Origin: an uncultured Saprospiraceae bacterium
Lineage (GTDB): Bacteria > Bacteroidota > Bacteroidia > Chitinophagales > Saprospiraceae
Assembly (NCBI GenBank): GCA_938002705.1
Contig: CALLAG010000146.1
Span: 1 to 8,348, forward strand
Length of the DNA stretch: 8,348 bases
Direction: 5' to 3'
The notes beneath the pieces are model-generated. The model saw nothing but the letters and a program-made list of their open reading frames with translations. It had not been told where the DNA came from and did no database searches. The translations under genes were made by a program, and so were the position numbers. Of the stretch, positions 1 to 6,800 are shown one piece after another (the first letter of the stretch is position 1; every line of letters starts with the position of its first letter).

Positions 1-2
1 AC

Positions 3-140
3 TATTACGTAGAGATCATCTACGAAGTCAACTACGAAGAGATCAAGGCGATCAATGCCATATCTATAGATGAGACATTATCGACTTATGTTGATGAAGA
101 TGAATTCTTCGATGCGTATATAGATATCCTTGCGGCATAA
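3..140 (+). CDS. C-terminal end of an unidentified protein (5' end outside window)
   Basis: An open frame enters from the left edge and ends at TAA 138-140, leaving 45 codons (reading YYVEIIYEVNYEEI at the start and DAYIDILAA at the end). It is strongly acidic and rich in Tyr, Ile, Glu and Asp, with no recognisable motif, so no function can be given. Codon use (ATA/ATC for Ile, GAT/GAA) matches the other genes of the window, which supports real coding. It converges on the WYL regulator, with 47 bp between the two stop codons and no clear terminator there. The start and most of the protein lie outside the window. Confidence 0.6.
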   Translation, partial: YYVEIIYEVNYEEIKAINAISIDETLSTYVDEDEFFDAYIDILAA

Positions 141-187
141 GCAAGTTCACTTACATTGTCATAATATAATTCGTGATAAACTTTCAG

Positions 188-1198
188 CTACTCATAGTTG
201 CCGGCTGCCCGGCCTAATCGCTTGGCCATCTTATCAGCAAGTGATTTTGGTTTGATGACCTTGACAGACTCTCCGTATGAGAGCAGCTCGCTTTCCAGTT
301 CTATATTAGGTATGACCTCTATCTGAAATATACTATGATTACTACCGTTATCTATCTCCACCTGAGAGTAATGTATAGGCTTAGTCCTGATGTAGTTAAT
401 GGTAGGATTATATACTTCAAACTGGATTTTCTTAGGTTTCTTATTGGGCTGTAGTGTGATACCTATGATATCATTGAAATAAGAATCTGCATCGAAGGCG
501 GTATTAGGAGCGTACTCTTGTAAGGAATTAGTCAGTTCGTTAATTCTCTCTAGTCCGTAAGTTCTGATCTGCTGCTTCTCATGTTGCAGACCATAGACAT
601 ACCATCTGTTATCGTATTCTTTGAGAAGATAGGGGCTCATGATGACTTGTGAGGCCTTTTTGCCGAAAGGCTTGTAGGTCATTGTCTGTGCTTTCTTAGA
701 CTTGATGGCGCTGTAGATCTTATCGAGCCACTTCTGACCTGGTATACTTGTCGGTTGAGCGAGATGGACTATTCTATCAGACTTGGTAGTGGACTCGTAC
801 GCTAGCAGTTCCAGCTTATTTATAATATTATCCAATCCCTCTAGGTGTCTGAATCCGGTAAACTGTCGCAGTAGGCCGATAGCTCCTTTAAGTTCTGCAC
901 TGTCAGACTTATTGAGCGGTGACTCTGTTATAGAATAGTCTCTGCGGGAGTAATAATAGGACTTCTCTTTTCTGTCATACTCTATAGGTGCATAATAGCC
1001 TAGCGCCTTGTCACTACGCATATCTCGGAGATCACCTTTGATTGTTCTCTCAGATAGGGTGGTCTTGAGACCTGTAGATATGGCTAATTCTTTGGCGCAA
1101 GCCTCACTTAGGGACTTCCAGTTCCATGATCTATCTGTCTGTCTCAAGCACTTATCTATGACCCGATATCTGATTATTGCATGTTTGTTAGTAGCCAT
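188..1198 (-). CDS. WYL-domain transcriptional regulator (HTH + WYL + WCX)
   Basis: This is a probable DNA-binding transcription factor of the HTH-WYL class, 336 residues, a normal length for the family. Residues 1-85 form a helix-turn-helix/winged-helix region, with a likely recognition helix around 49-61 (SERTIKGDLRDMR). Residues about 155-228 are the WYL domain: the core reads RWYVYGL (198-204), followed by a family-typical LERINEL segment (216-222). The C-terminal part (about 255-335) resembles the WCX extension, ending in the characteristic ELLSYGESVKVIKPKSLADK-like stretch. WYL domains are thought to sense nucleic acid or nucleotide ligands; the ligand here is unknown. The ATG at 1196-1198 lies about 23 nt downstream of the expected start of a TATATTTG promoter box. 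The gene is divergent from the 103-residue ORF at 1286, so that gene and its own promoter are the most likely local targets, which is inference. Confidence 0.88.
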   Translation of the reverse strand: MATNKHAIIRYRVIDKCLRQTDRSWNWKSLSEACAKELAISTGLKTTLSERTIKGDLRDMRSDKALGYYAPIEYDRKEKSYYYSRRDYSITESPLNKSDSAELKGAIGLLRQFTGFRHLEGLDNIINKLELLAYESTTKSDRIVHLAQPTSIPGQKWLDKIYSAIKSKKAQTMTYKPFGKKASQVIMSPYLLKEYDNRWYVYGLQHEKQQIRTYGLERINELTNSLQEYAPNTAFDADSYFNDIIGITLQPNKKPKKIQFEVYNPTINYIRTKPIHYSQVEIDNGSNHSIFQIEVIPNIELESELLSYGESVKVIKPKSLADKMAKRLGRAAGNYE

Positions 1199-1227
1199 AA
1201 GTCTTTTTTAGTCCTTTATTTATCGTG

Positions 1228-1235
1228 CAAATATA
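1228..1235 (-). promoter_or_regulatory. -7 promoter box of the WYL regulator gene
   Basis: The minus strand reads TATATTTG, a perfect match to the Bacteroidota -7 consensus TAnnTTTG. It lies 30 bp upstream of the ATG at 1198, so transcription should start near 1221 with a leader of about 23 nt. No convincing -33 TTG element is seen. Confidence 0.6.
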
Positions 1236-1250
1236 CTGCATGGTGAGGTG

Positions 1251-1258
1251 TATACTTG
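1251..1258 (+). promoter_or_regulatory. Possible weak -7 box for the 103-residue gene
   Basis: The plus strand reads TATACTTG, one mismatch from TAnnTTTG, 27 bp before the ATG at 1286. It lies only 15 bp from the oppositely directed regulator box, so a single bound protein could control both. No -33 element is visible, so this is tentative. Confidence 0.3.
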
Positions 1259-1285
1259 TATTATAATTAATTAAAAATACAGATT

Positions 1286-1597
1286 ATGAAAAATAATTGG
1301 AAAGTACAGATCAACAATGAAGGCAATCTTGTAATAGCTGGCAAAGCTACACAGGGTCAGAACCAAAACTTATTCGGTGTAACCGCTTTTGAGACAGGGC
1401 TATGTGTATATGCACATCAGCTACGACCTGTCAGAATTTTGCTAGATAAGCTGTTTCCTAGTTCTACTATCAGAACGATAGAGGCGATGGAAGAGATTAT
1501 CAGAGAAGAGTTCTGTAATAATAGATCCATTACTACATTCAAACAGTATCTCGAGAAAGCTCAGATACCTTACCGGGCATACAGTCGTGTTGCTTAG
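1286..1597 (+). CDS. Small protein of unknown function (103 aa)
   Basis: I do not recognise this protein. It has 103 residues with no signal peptide and no membrane segment, so it is probably cytoplasmic. The N-terminal part (WKVQINNEGNLVIAG) looks like beta strands. The middle (about 43-75, around RPVRILLDKLF and IEAMEEIIREEF) looks helical, and the end is basic/aromatic (FKQYLEKAQIPYRAYSRVA). Gene status is supported by codon use like its neighbours, an ATG after an AT-rich leader, and a strong intrinsic terminator about 30 bp after the stop. That makes it a self-contained single-gene transcription unit. It is divergent from the WYL regulator with 87 bp between starts, suggesting but not proving that the regulator controls it. 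No Shine-Dalgarno sequence is seen, which is normal for Bacteroidota. Confidence 0.72.
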   Translation: MKNNWKVQINNEGNLVIAGKATQGQNQNLFGVTAFETGLCVYAHQLRPVRILLDKLFPSSTIRTIEAMEEIIREEFCNNRSITTFKQYLEKAQIPYRAYSRVA

Positions 1598-1626
1598 GCT
1601 TTTTGGTCGTTTTTCTTAATTATATA

Positions 1627-1680
1627 ATGCAGGCCTATTGCTTATTTCCTTTCACACGGTAGCAATGGTCTGCATTTTTT
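1627..1680 (+). terminator. Intrinsic terminator after the 103-residue gene
   Basis: The left arm ATGCAGGCCTATTGCT (1627-1642) pairs with the right arm AGCAATGGTCTGCAT (1661-1675). The stem is about 15 bp with one G-U pair and one bulged base, and the loop is 18 nt. The stem runs directly into six T residues (1675-1680). This is a classic rho-independent terminator on the plus strand, isolating the small gene from the patatin gene downstream. Confidence 0.8.
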
Positions 1681-1718
1681 ATATTAAGAATATTTATAAT
1701 ATAAAAAGTATTCATCTT

Positions 1719-1754
1719 ATGCATTATAGCCTTAATTTTGCATCATGCATTATA
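1719..1754. repeat. 10-bp direct repeat spanning the patatin promoter and start codon
   Basis: The word ATGCATTATA occurs at 1719-1728 and again at 1745-1754, where its first three bases are the patatin start codon. The two copies bracket the -7 box with a 26-bp period, and each contains the palindrome ATGCAT. It could be an operator pair or chance similarity in AT-rich DNA. Confidence 0.4.
1733..1740 (+). promoter_or_regulatory. -7 promoter box of the patatin gene, abutting its start codon
   Basis: TAATTTTG matches TAnnTTTG exactly. It ends four bases before the ATG at 1745, so transcription would begin at or within a few bases of the start codon. No other good box is seen between the upstream terminator and the gene. 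No -33 TTG element is evident. Confidence 0.5.
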
Positions 1755-3967
1755 TAAGACTAATAGTACTTGTCCTCACTTTATGTGGGAGTCATTCTAT
1801 ACATGCTCAGGATACGACATCACCTCCCAGGGTAGGTCTTGCACTCTCAGGAGGTGCAGCACATGGCTTTGCACATATCGGTGTGCTTAAGTACTTTGAG
1901 GAGATAGGGCTTGAGGTAGATTATATCACGGGTACGAGTATGGGTAGTGTCATCGGTGGACTATATGCTATGGGTTTTTCGGCTGATGAGATTGCTACAA
2001 TATCTTCGGAGCAAGACTGGGCACTCCTGATGAGTAATAGATCACCACTATGGGAAGTGGCTCCTATAGAGAAAGAGACACACGAGAAGATTCCACTATC
2101 TATAGTATGGAAAGATAATGCATTCAGATTTCCACAAGGATTAATGCAGGGTCAGAAGTTGGACTTAATTGTATCTAAGATCTACAGTTCTGCTTACTTC
2201 ATAGATGACTTTGATGATTTTTATATTCCATTTAGGTGTCTGGCGGTAGATATAGAAGATGGGTCTATAGACGTGCTCAAGAGTGGATTTGTAGGAGAGG
2301 CAATACGAGCAAGTATGGCGATACCGACGGTATTTCCACCTAAGGAGATAGATGGGATCTTGTATGTAGATGGGGGCCTGCTCAGAAATTTTCCTGTAAA
2401 GGAAGTCAAAGATATTGGTGCTGATATAGCTATAGGTGTCTATGTAGGCGGTGTCAGAGAAACTAAGGATAAGCTGTATTCTGCATTCGATATATTCAAG
2501 CAGACATCATGGATGTCGAGCATACTGGATTCTGAAAAGCAAGAGAAGTTACTCGATGTATGCATCAAGCCTAATGTCAAAGATATCGGTGCTTTTGACT
2601 TTCATAGGCACGAAGAATTTGTAGAATTAGGCTATCAGAAAGCCAAAGAAAATGGAGAAGCCCTAAAAGCTATAGTGGCTAAGCAAAAGAAAAAGTCACG
2701 ATATAATCCTAAGCTGAATAAGTTGGACTTCTTAAGATTCTCCGAGATCGCAACTTCAGAGACAGATCGTGTTTTCAGCAAAATGATCGTCAATAAACTA
2801 AAATTTAAAACTGGAGAAAATGTATCCTTCGCTCAGCTCGAGGAGAGTCTCGCATTAGTATACGGTACTAAGAATTTCTCTAAGACAAGTTATGATTTTG
2901 ATGTCATAGATGATGGTATAGAACTTATCGTCAATTCTGAAGATGTAGATCCTTACTCTATAGGCTTATCACTTAATAGGTTCAAATATTATAATGCGGC
3001 GATAATCCTATCAGCGGGTATGCGTAATAAGTTAGGCAAGCCATCCTATCTGAGAACTGATGTAAGACTATCAGAGAATCCTGGTATAGAAGGACAATAC
3101 TATCATAGGCTTCCGGCTAATCCTGACTTCCTTCTTACAGTAGATGGGAAGTATGAGACACACAGAATGCCATTCTATAATGGTAATGTAGTAGATCGAT
3201 TATATAAAGCTGACAATGCCATATTAGAATTAGGTATAGATAGGGAATGGAAGAATAAGTACCTATTTAAGTTTCAGTATTTCTATCAATTCGATAAGTT
3301 ACGTCCAGTTGTATTTAAGTCTAATGATGTCAGACGATATAAGACGCATAAGCAAGGCCTTAGAGTAGGATTAATATATAATACATTAGACAAGCATATA
3401 TTCCCTGATAATGGATCGAAACTTGACGTCTCAGCAAGCTATATATATGATAATAGACTTGTAAGGTCTAATCAATCCGACAACACAGAATTTTTAGATA
3501 TACCAGAGGATAGAGCTTATATTAATATGGATGTAGATGTCCGCCATTTTAGAAATCTGGGAGAGTTCTGTGCAGAGTTCTATCTCAAGGCAAGACTCTC
3601 TACGGGTAAGTCATTACTAGATAGTTATAGAGTCGGAGGGCCTATACAGGAGAATGATAATGTATACGGATTTATAGGGCTTAGTGATTCTGAACTTATA
3701 GTAGGAGATCATATATCTGGTAAGGTCGCCATGAGGTATAACTTAAAAGAAAAACTGTATATCATACCTCAAGTCCAATATCTATATGGCAATAATTATT
3801 TGTCATATGCCTTTGACCAAGATAGATCAATATCAGTGTTTGGTTTTGGAGTAGGTTTCGGTCTTAATACACCTATCGGTCCTGTAACATTAGATATAGG
3901 ACTGACGAATCTTCTGAATGACAGAGCTGTGTCCAATTTGGGTTTTGGGTTTAGGCATATTATGTAG
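1745..3967 (+). CDS. Patatin-like phospholipase with C-terminal outer-membrane barrel (PlpD/type Vd-like)
   Basis: This is a secreted lipid acyl hydrolase anchored to its own outer-membrane pore, 740 residues. Residues 1-22 are a signal peptide (cleavage likely after HAQ or HA). The patatin domain spans about 29-310: oxyanion-hole loop SGGAAHG (35-41), nucleophile elbow GTSMG with Ser65, and the catalytic Asp209 in DGG (209-211). The Ser-Asp dyad is complete, so activity is expected, presumably on phospholipids. Residues about 325-397 look like a POTRA domain (KLKFKTGENVSFAQLEESLALVYGTKNF). From about 403 to 740 there are alternating beta-strand patterns of a BamA/TamA-like 16-strand barrel, ending in a glycine/aromatic strand (NLGFGFRHIM). 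This architecture is known from PlpD of Pseudomonas and from many Bacteroidota. The start is fixed by the signal peptide, since an in-frame stop (TAA at 1733) lies just upstream. The substrate and the orientation of the patatin domain cannot be read from sequence. Confidence 0.93.
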   Translation: MHYIRLIVLVLTLCGSHSIHAQDTTSPPRVGLALSGGAAHGFAHIGVLKYFEEIGLEVDYITGTSMGSVIGGLYAMGFSADEIATISSEQDWALLMSNRSPLWEVAPIEKETHEKIPLSIVWKDNAFRFPQGLMQGQKLDLIVSKIYSSAYFIDDFDDFYIPFRCLAVDIEDGSIDVLKSGFVGEAIRASMAIPTVFPPKEIDGILYVDGGLLRNFPVKEVKDIGADIAIGVYVGGVRETKDKLYSAFDIFKQTSWMSSILDSEKQEKLLDVCIKPNVKDIGAFDFHRHEEFVELGYQKAKENGEALKAIVAKQKKKSRYNPKLNKLDFLRFSEIATSETDRVFSKMIVNKLKFKTGENVSFAQLEESLALVYGTKNFSKTSYDFDVIDDGIELIVNSEDVDPYSIGLSLNRFKYYNAAIILSAGMRNKLGKPSYLRTDVRLSENPGIEGQYYHRLPANPDFLLTVDGKYETHRMPFYNGNVVDRLYKADNAILELGIDREWKNKYLFKFQYFYQFDKLRPVVFKSNDVRRYKTHKQGLRVGLIYNTLDKHIFPDNGSKLDVSASYIYDNRLVRSNQSDNTEFLDIPEDRAYINMDVDVRHFRNLGEFCAEFYLKARLSTGKSLLDSYRVGGPIQENDNVYGFIGLSDSELIVGDHISGKVAMRYNLKEKLYIIPQVQYLYGNNYLSYAFDQDRSISVFGFGVGFGLNTPIGPVTLDIGLTNLLNDRAVSNLGFGFRHIM

Positions 3968-4013
3968 GTGAATTCATCAGTTCAGGTAGTCAATCGTCTG
4001 TGAGTAGTTGACC

Positions 4014-4038
4014 AGGAGATAACCAGTAGTATACTCCT
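4014..4038. terminator. Possible hairpin terminator between convergent genes
   Basis: AGGAGATA (4014-4021) can pair with TATACTCCT (4030-4038) as an 8-bp stem with one bulged A and an 8-nt loop. It lies between the stop of the patatin gene and the stop of the convergent GldM-like gene, overlapping the latter's TAG. Only a weak T-rich tract (ACTTTATTT) follows on the plus strand, so termination is a guess from position and shape. Confidence 0.3.
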
Positions 4039-4756
4039 ACTTTATTTCAAAAATCATATCGTCTAATCTTTTTTCGTTTTCATCACCGGGACATTTGTAG
4101 AGAATATTTCTGAATATATACAAGTCTCCTGAATCTGCTTTTGTTATTAATTTTTGCGAGTTCTTGTCGAATTTTTCGCCTTGATTTGTTGTACGTTCTG
4201 CAGAGTTAGCTTTGTTAAGTCTGATTATATCATAACGGGATATAGCACATCTTGCATTTATATCGTATCCTTCAATTGAAGCAATAATTCCCATTTGAAT
4301 TCTGAATTCTCCACTATGAATTTTTCCTGTATGGTTTGCTCGATATTGAGATAGCTTACCTACTGCAGTTATAGTTTTGGTTCTTATTTTCTTTTCCTTT
4401 ATTCCGTCTATGGTATTGACAATTAGAGTAACAAACCCAAGGCTATCTGGTCTTATGAATAGGTGGCCATTATTTTCAAAAACTTCTAAATCCCTCTTTT
4501 TCTTGGTTTTGTAATGTTTGAATACAGCTCTTATATCTTCTTTGGTGATAATGGCTTCTTGAGGGTATACTATATTTAATGGATTATCAAGCCCGATGAC
4601 GAACGTTTCATTTCTATAGTCAAGTCTTAAGTTAGTGCATAATTCCTTCTGGGGTGAAAGCTGCTTTTGAGCAATTATGGAATTGGCAAAAAGTGAAACC
4701 ATAAGAATGCAGAAAGCCCTAATCATATGTCTTTTTTGTTTCAGTACTAACGGCAT
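4037..4756 (-). CDS. Secreted protein resembling the GldM C-terminal domain
   Basis: This is an exported protein of 239 residues. It resembles the last domain of GldM (PorM), the periplasmic motor shaft of the gliding/type IX secretion machinery, but has no GldM transmembrane or coiled-coil part. Seen: a signal peptide (hydrophobic MIRAFCILMVSLFANSIIAQ, 11-30), then a GldM-like opening with GLDNPLNIVYP at 55-65. The end matches the GldM pattern: GDLYIFRNILYKCPGDENEKRLDDMIFEIK (210-239, described by key residues G210, F215, P223-G224-D225, F236). Stand-alone domains of this type are common in Bacteroidota as secreted proteins of unknown role. Met11 (4724-4726) may be the true start because it gives a normal-length signal peptide. 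Codon use is shifted (more AAA for Lys and ATT for Ile than the neighbours), which may mean recent acquisition. It is not next to gldKLMN, so a motor role is unlikely. Confidence 0.72.
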   Translation of the reverse strand: MPLVLKQKRHMIRAFCILMVSLFANSIIAQKQLSPQKELCTNLRLDYRNETFVIGLDNPLNIVYPQEAIITKEDIRAVFKHYKTKKKRDLEVFENNGHLFIRPDSLGFVTLIVNTIDGIKEKKIRTKTITAVGKLSQYRANHTGKIHSGEFRIQMGIIASIEGYDINARCAISRYDIIRLNKANSAERTTNQGEKFDKNSQKLITKADSGDLYIFRNILYKCPGDENEKRLDDMIFEIK

Positions 4757-4931
4757 ATTTACTTCTTTAATTGTTTTGGCTTAAGTCATCATCGTGGCAT
4801 ATATCGGTCATTCCATTCTTCGACTTTATAATTTCTTTAAAAATCTTATTCAGTACCTCCAATTTTAAAAGCTAAATCCACTAATATGCCATCCTTCCAA
4901 GCATATCCCAACATTCACTTTATCAGTCCGA

Positions 4932-4938
4932 TAATTTG
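4932..4938 (+). promoter_or_regulatory. hutH: Weak promoter-like box upstream of hutH
   Basis: TAATTTG resembles TAnnTTTG with one base missing, 30 bp before the hutH ATG. No -33 element or clear operator was seen. The 212-bp gap 4757-4968 otherwise shows only a distant 7-bp inverted repeat (GGCATAT 4796-4802, ATATGCC 4884-4890). Confidence 0.2.
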
Positions 4939-4968
4939 TAATAGCTTAGCCATATAAACTAAGAATCT

Positions 4969-6525
4969 ATGAAAGAATTCAAGTATGGTGTGGATCATCT
5001 GACATCAGGTATTGCGATTAAGATAATGAGGGGCGAGATATCAGGTGTGATGTGTGATTCTGCTAAGCAAGCAGTAGATCGTGCCCATGCTATAGTCGTC
5101 AAAGTAGCCTCTCAGGAGGCTGCAGTATATGGGATTAATACAGGTTTTGGTCCATTATGTAATACTAAGATACCCAAAGATCAGACGACGCAGCTACAAC
5201 ATAACCTGCTGATAAGTCATAGTGTAGGTGTAGGCGATCCGATAAGCCAAGAACTATCTAAGCTGATGCTCATACTCAAGGTCAATTCTCTGGCAAGAGG
5301 ATTCTCTGGAATATCTAATGAGATCATAGATCGCATCATATGGCATATCAATAATGATGTGATTCCTGTTGTGCCAGAACAGGGCTCTGTAGGGGCATCT
5401 GGAGATCTGGCGCCGCTGTCGCATCTCTTTTTGCCGTTATTGGGAGAGGGAGAGTTATATTATAAAAATGAAATATTACCGACCCACCAAGTATTCAAAA
5501 GTCTGAATGTCAGTCCTGTAGATATGCATCCTAAGTCAGGATTAGCATTGATTAACGGGACACAATTTATCCTTGCACATGCAGTCATGGTTGTGGATAC
5601 GTTATACAGTTGTCTGGCACATGCTGATGTCATCGGTGGCTTGATGATAGAGGGGCTCTTAGGGTCTGCATCTCCATTTAAGAAAGAACTGCATGCGACA
5701 CGACCTTACAAAGGCAACATACATGTAGCAAGCCGCTTATCTGCTTTTCTTAAAGATTCTGAGATATTAGAATCTCATGAGGGCTGTGATAGAGTCCAGG
5801 ACCCATACTCACTCAGGTGTATGCCTCAGGTGCATGGCAGTTCTCGTCACGCATGGTTACATCTCAAAGAGACTGTAGAAGTAGAGTTAAACGCCGTTAC
5901 AGATAACCCTGTAGTAATATCAGAAGATGAGATTATCAGCGGTGGAAGTTTCCATGGGCAGCCATTAGCTATACCATTAGATTATGCATGTATTGCAGCA
6001 TCAGAGATCGGCAATATATCAGATAGGAGAAGTTACTTTTCATTAGAAGGTGTGGCTGATAATACCCCTAAGTTGTTAATGAAAGATACAGGGATTAACT
6101 CAGGATTTATGATCGTGCAGTATACAGCGGCAGCTCTGGCAAGTGAGAATAAGGGCTTATGTTTCCCATCATCGGCAGACAGTATACCTACATCATTAGG
6201 ACAAGAAGATCATGTGAGTATGGGGTCTATAGGAGGTAGAAAAGCGCTGCAAGTATGCAATAACGTCATCAAGATATTAGCGACAGAATTGTTATGTGCA
6301 GCTCAAGCATTTGACTTTAAGAAGCCCCTCAAGTCGAGTGTGATATTAGATGCTGTCCATACAGAAATAAGAAAGCACATAGATCATGCAACAAAGGACA
6401 GAATATTTGCTTTAGATATCAATAAAGCTATAGAAGTCATCCGCAGCAGAGTACTGCTTGAAATAGTAGAGAAAGAACATGGCGGCACATATAGTGAACA
6501 TGATGATTTATTTGAAAAATATTAG
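4969..6525 (+). CDS. hutH: Histidine ammonia-lyase (EC 4.3.1.3)
   Basis: The first enzyme of histidine degradation, a cytoplasmic homotetramer in this family, removes ammonia from L-histidine to give trans-urocanate. The protein has 518 residues, normal for the family. The MIO cofactor triad A143-S144-G145 sits in the signature GSVGASGDLAPLSH (139-152). Other family residues are present: Y54 in YGINTGFG, N196 in NGTQ, and the QEDHVSMGS segment that carries the catalytic Glu. The selectivity position reads Ser83-His84 (LISHS), the pair typical of histidine lyases rather than the His-Leu of tyrosine lyases. This supports HutH over a TAL/PAL or aminomutase. The start is the first ATG after an in-frame TAA. 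hutU follows on the same strand, confirming the pathway, but 404 bp away with repeats in between. The final codons overlap one copy of an 18-bp direct repeat. Confidence 0.96.
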   Translation: MKEFKYGVDHLTSGIAIKIMRGEISGVMCDSAKQAVDRAHAIVVKVASQEAAVYGINTGFGPLCNTKIPKDQTTQLQHNLLISHSVGVGDPISQELSKLMLILKVNSLARGFSGISNEIIDRIIWHINNDVIPVVPEQGSVGASGDLAPLSHLFLPLLGEGELYYKNEILPTHQVFKSLNVSPVDMHPKSGLALINGTQFILAHAVMVVDTLYSCLAHADVIGGLMIEGLLGSASPFKKELHATRPYKGNIHVASRLSAFLKDSEILESHEGCDRVQDPYSLRCMPQVHGSSRHAWLHLKETVEVELNAVTDNPVVISEDEIISGGSFHGQPLAIPLDYACIAASEIGNISDRRSYFSLEGVADNTPKLLMKDTGINSGFMIVQYTAAALASENKGLCFPSSADSIPTSLGQEDHVSMGSIGGRKALQVCNNVIKILATELLCAAQAFDFKKPLKSSVILDAVHTEIRKHIDHATKDRIFALDINKAIEVIRSRVLLEIVEKEHGGTYSEHDDLFEKY

Positions 6526-6540
6526 GCATGGAATCCATGC
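6526..6540 (+). terminator. Hairpin directly after the hutH stop codon
   Basis: GCATGGA and TCCATGC form a perfect 7-bp inverted repeat around one central base, starting at the base after the TAG. In RNA, with a 3-nt loop, the stem would be 6 bp. An AT-rich tract (ATATTTATAATT) follows, but there is no clean T-run, so its role as terminator or 3' stabiliser is uncertain. Confidence 0.4.
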
Positions 6541-6549
6541 ATATTTATA

Positions 6550-6569
6550 ATTACAATTTATGTTGTAAT
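6550..6569. repeat. Perfect 7-bp inverted repeat downstream of hutH
   Basis: ATTACAA (6550-6556) and TTGTAAT (6563-6569) are exact reverse complements around TTTATG. This could be a binding site for a dimeric regulator or an RNA stem. It lies between the two copies of the 18-bp direct repeat. Confidence 0.5.
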
Positions 6570-6653
6570 GATTTATTTGAAAAATTGGACCTTAGATTTA
6601 GACGAACCCCATCCCGAAGCGAGCCCACCCTCATGTCGGAGCTTGAGGTTCTC

Positions 6654-6689
6654 TGAGATAAGAGTATATTTAGTACTCTTTAAATCTCA
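6654..6689. repeat. Long imperfect hairpin in the hutH-hutU gap
   Basis: TGAGATAAGAGTA (6654-6666) pairs with TACTCTT (6674-6680) and ATCTCA (6684-6689). This gives 13 paired bases, a 7-nt loop and a 3-nt bulge (TAA, 6681-6683). It is the longest stem in the gap and has no T-run after it, so it is not a standard terminator. Confidence 0.6.
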
Positions 6690-6713
6690 ATTCATCTTTA
6701 AAACGGGAAGGCA

Positions 6714-6721
6714 TATATTTG
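6714..6721 (+). promoter_or_regulatory. hutU: Candidate -7 box for a separate hutU transcript
   Basis: TATATTTG matches TAnnTTTG exactly. If used, transcription would start near 6728, giving hutU a leader of about 200 nt that contains the tandem hairpins at 6801-6847. No -33 TTG is visible and the box lies inside the suspected repeat element, so it may be incidental. Confidence 0.35.
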
Positions 6722-6800
6722 TATTCTCAGAATGCATTTTTGGTGGACTTAAAATTTGAGTTTTTTTGATTGTCCCTAATCATAGGGTGATTAAAAAAAA

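Larger units (their letters stand above)
6503..6585. repeat. 18-bp exact direct repeat of the hutH 3' end
   Basis: ATGATTTATTTGAAAAAT is present at 6503-6520, inside the last codons of hutH, and again at 6568-6585 in the intergenic DNA, 65 bp apart. The intervening 47 bp hold the hutH stop codon and two palindromes. An exact 18-mer this close is unlikely by chance. It may mark a small tandem duplication or the edge of an inserted element. Confidence 0.8.

Noticed and set aside
1008..1211. 67-codon plus-strand open frame
   Set aside because: It lies wholly over the 5' end of the WYL regulator on the opposite strand, and the regulator has clear family motifs.
2221..2409. 62-codon minus-strand open frame
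   Set aside because: It is antisense to the catalytic Asp region of the patatin gene, which is clearly coding.
4796..4890. Inverted repeat GGCATAT/ATATGCC in the gap before hutH
   Set aside because: Only 7 bp with arms about 80 bp apart in AT-rich DNA; chance is a sufficient explanation.
6568..6759. 63-codon plus-strand open frame between hutH and hutU
   Set aside because: It begins inside the second copy of the 18-bp repeat and runs through palindromes and the candidate promoter box. It has a composition unlike the neighbouring genes and no domain; it is best explained as chance reading of the repeat element.
6751..6800. Terminator formed by the T7 run and nearby stems
   Set aside because: The stem before the T7 run (CTTA/TGAG) is only about 4 bp, and the CCCTA/TAGGG stem after it is not followed by T residues on the plus strand. 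On the minus strand it is followed by A residues.
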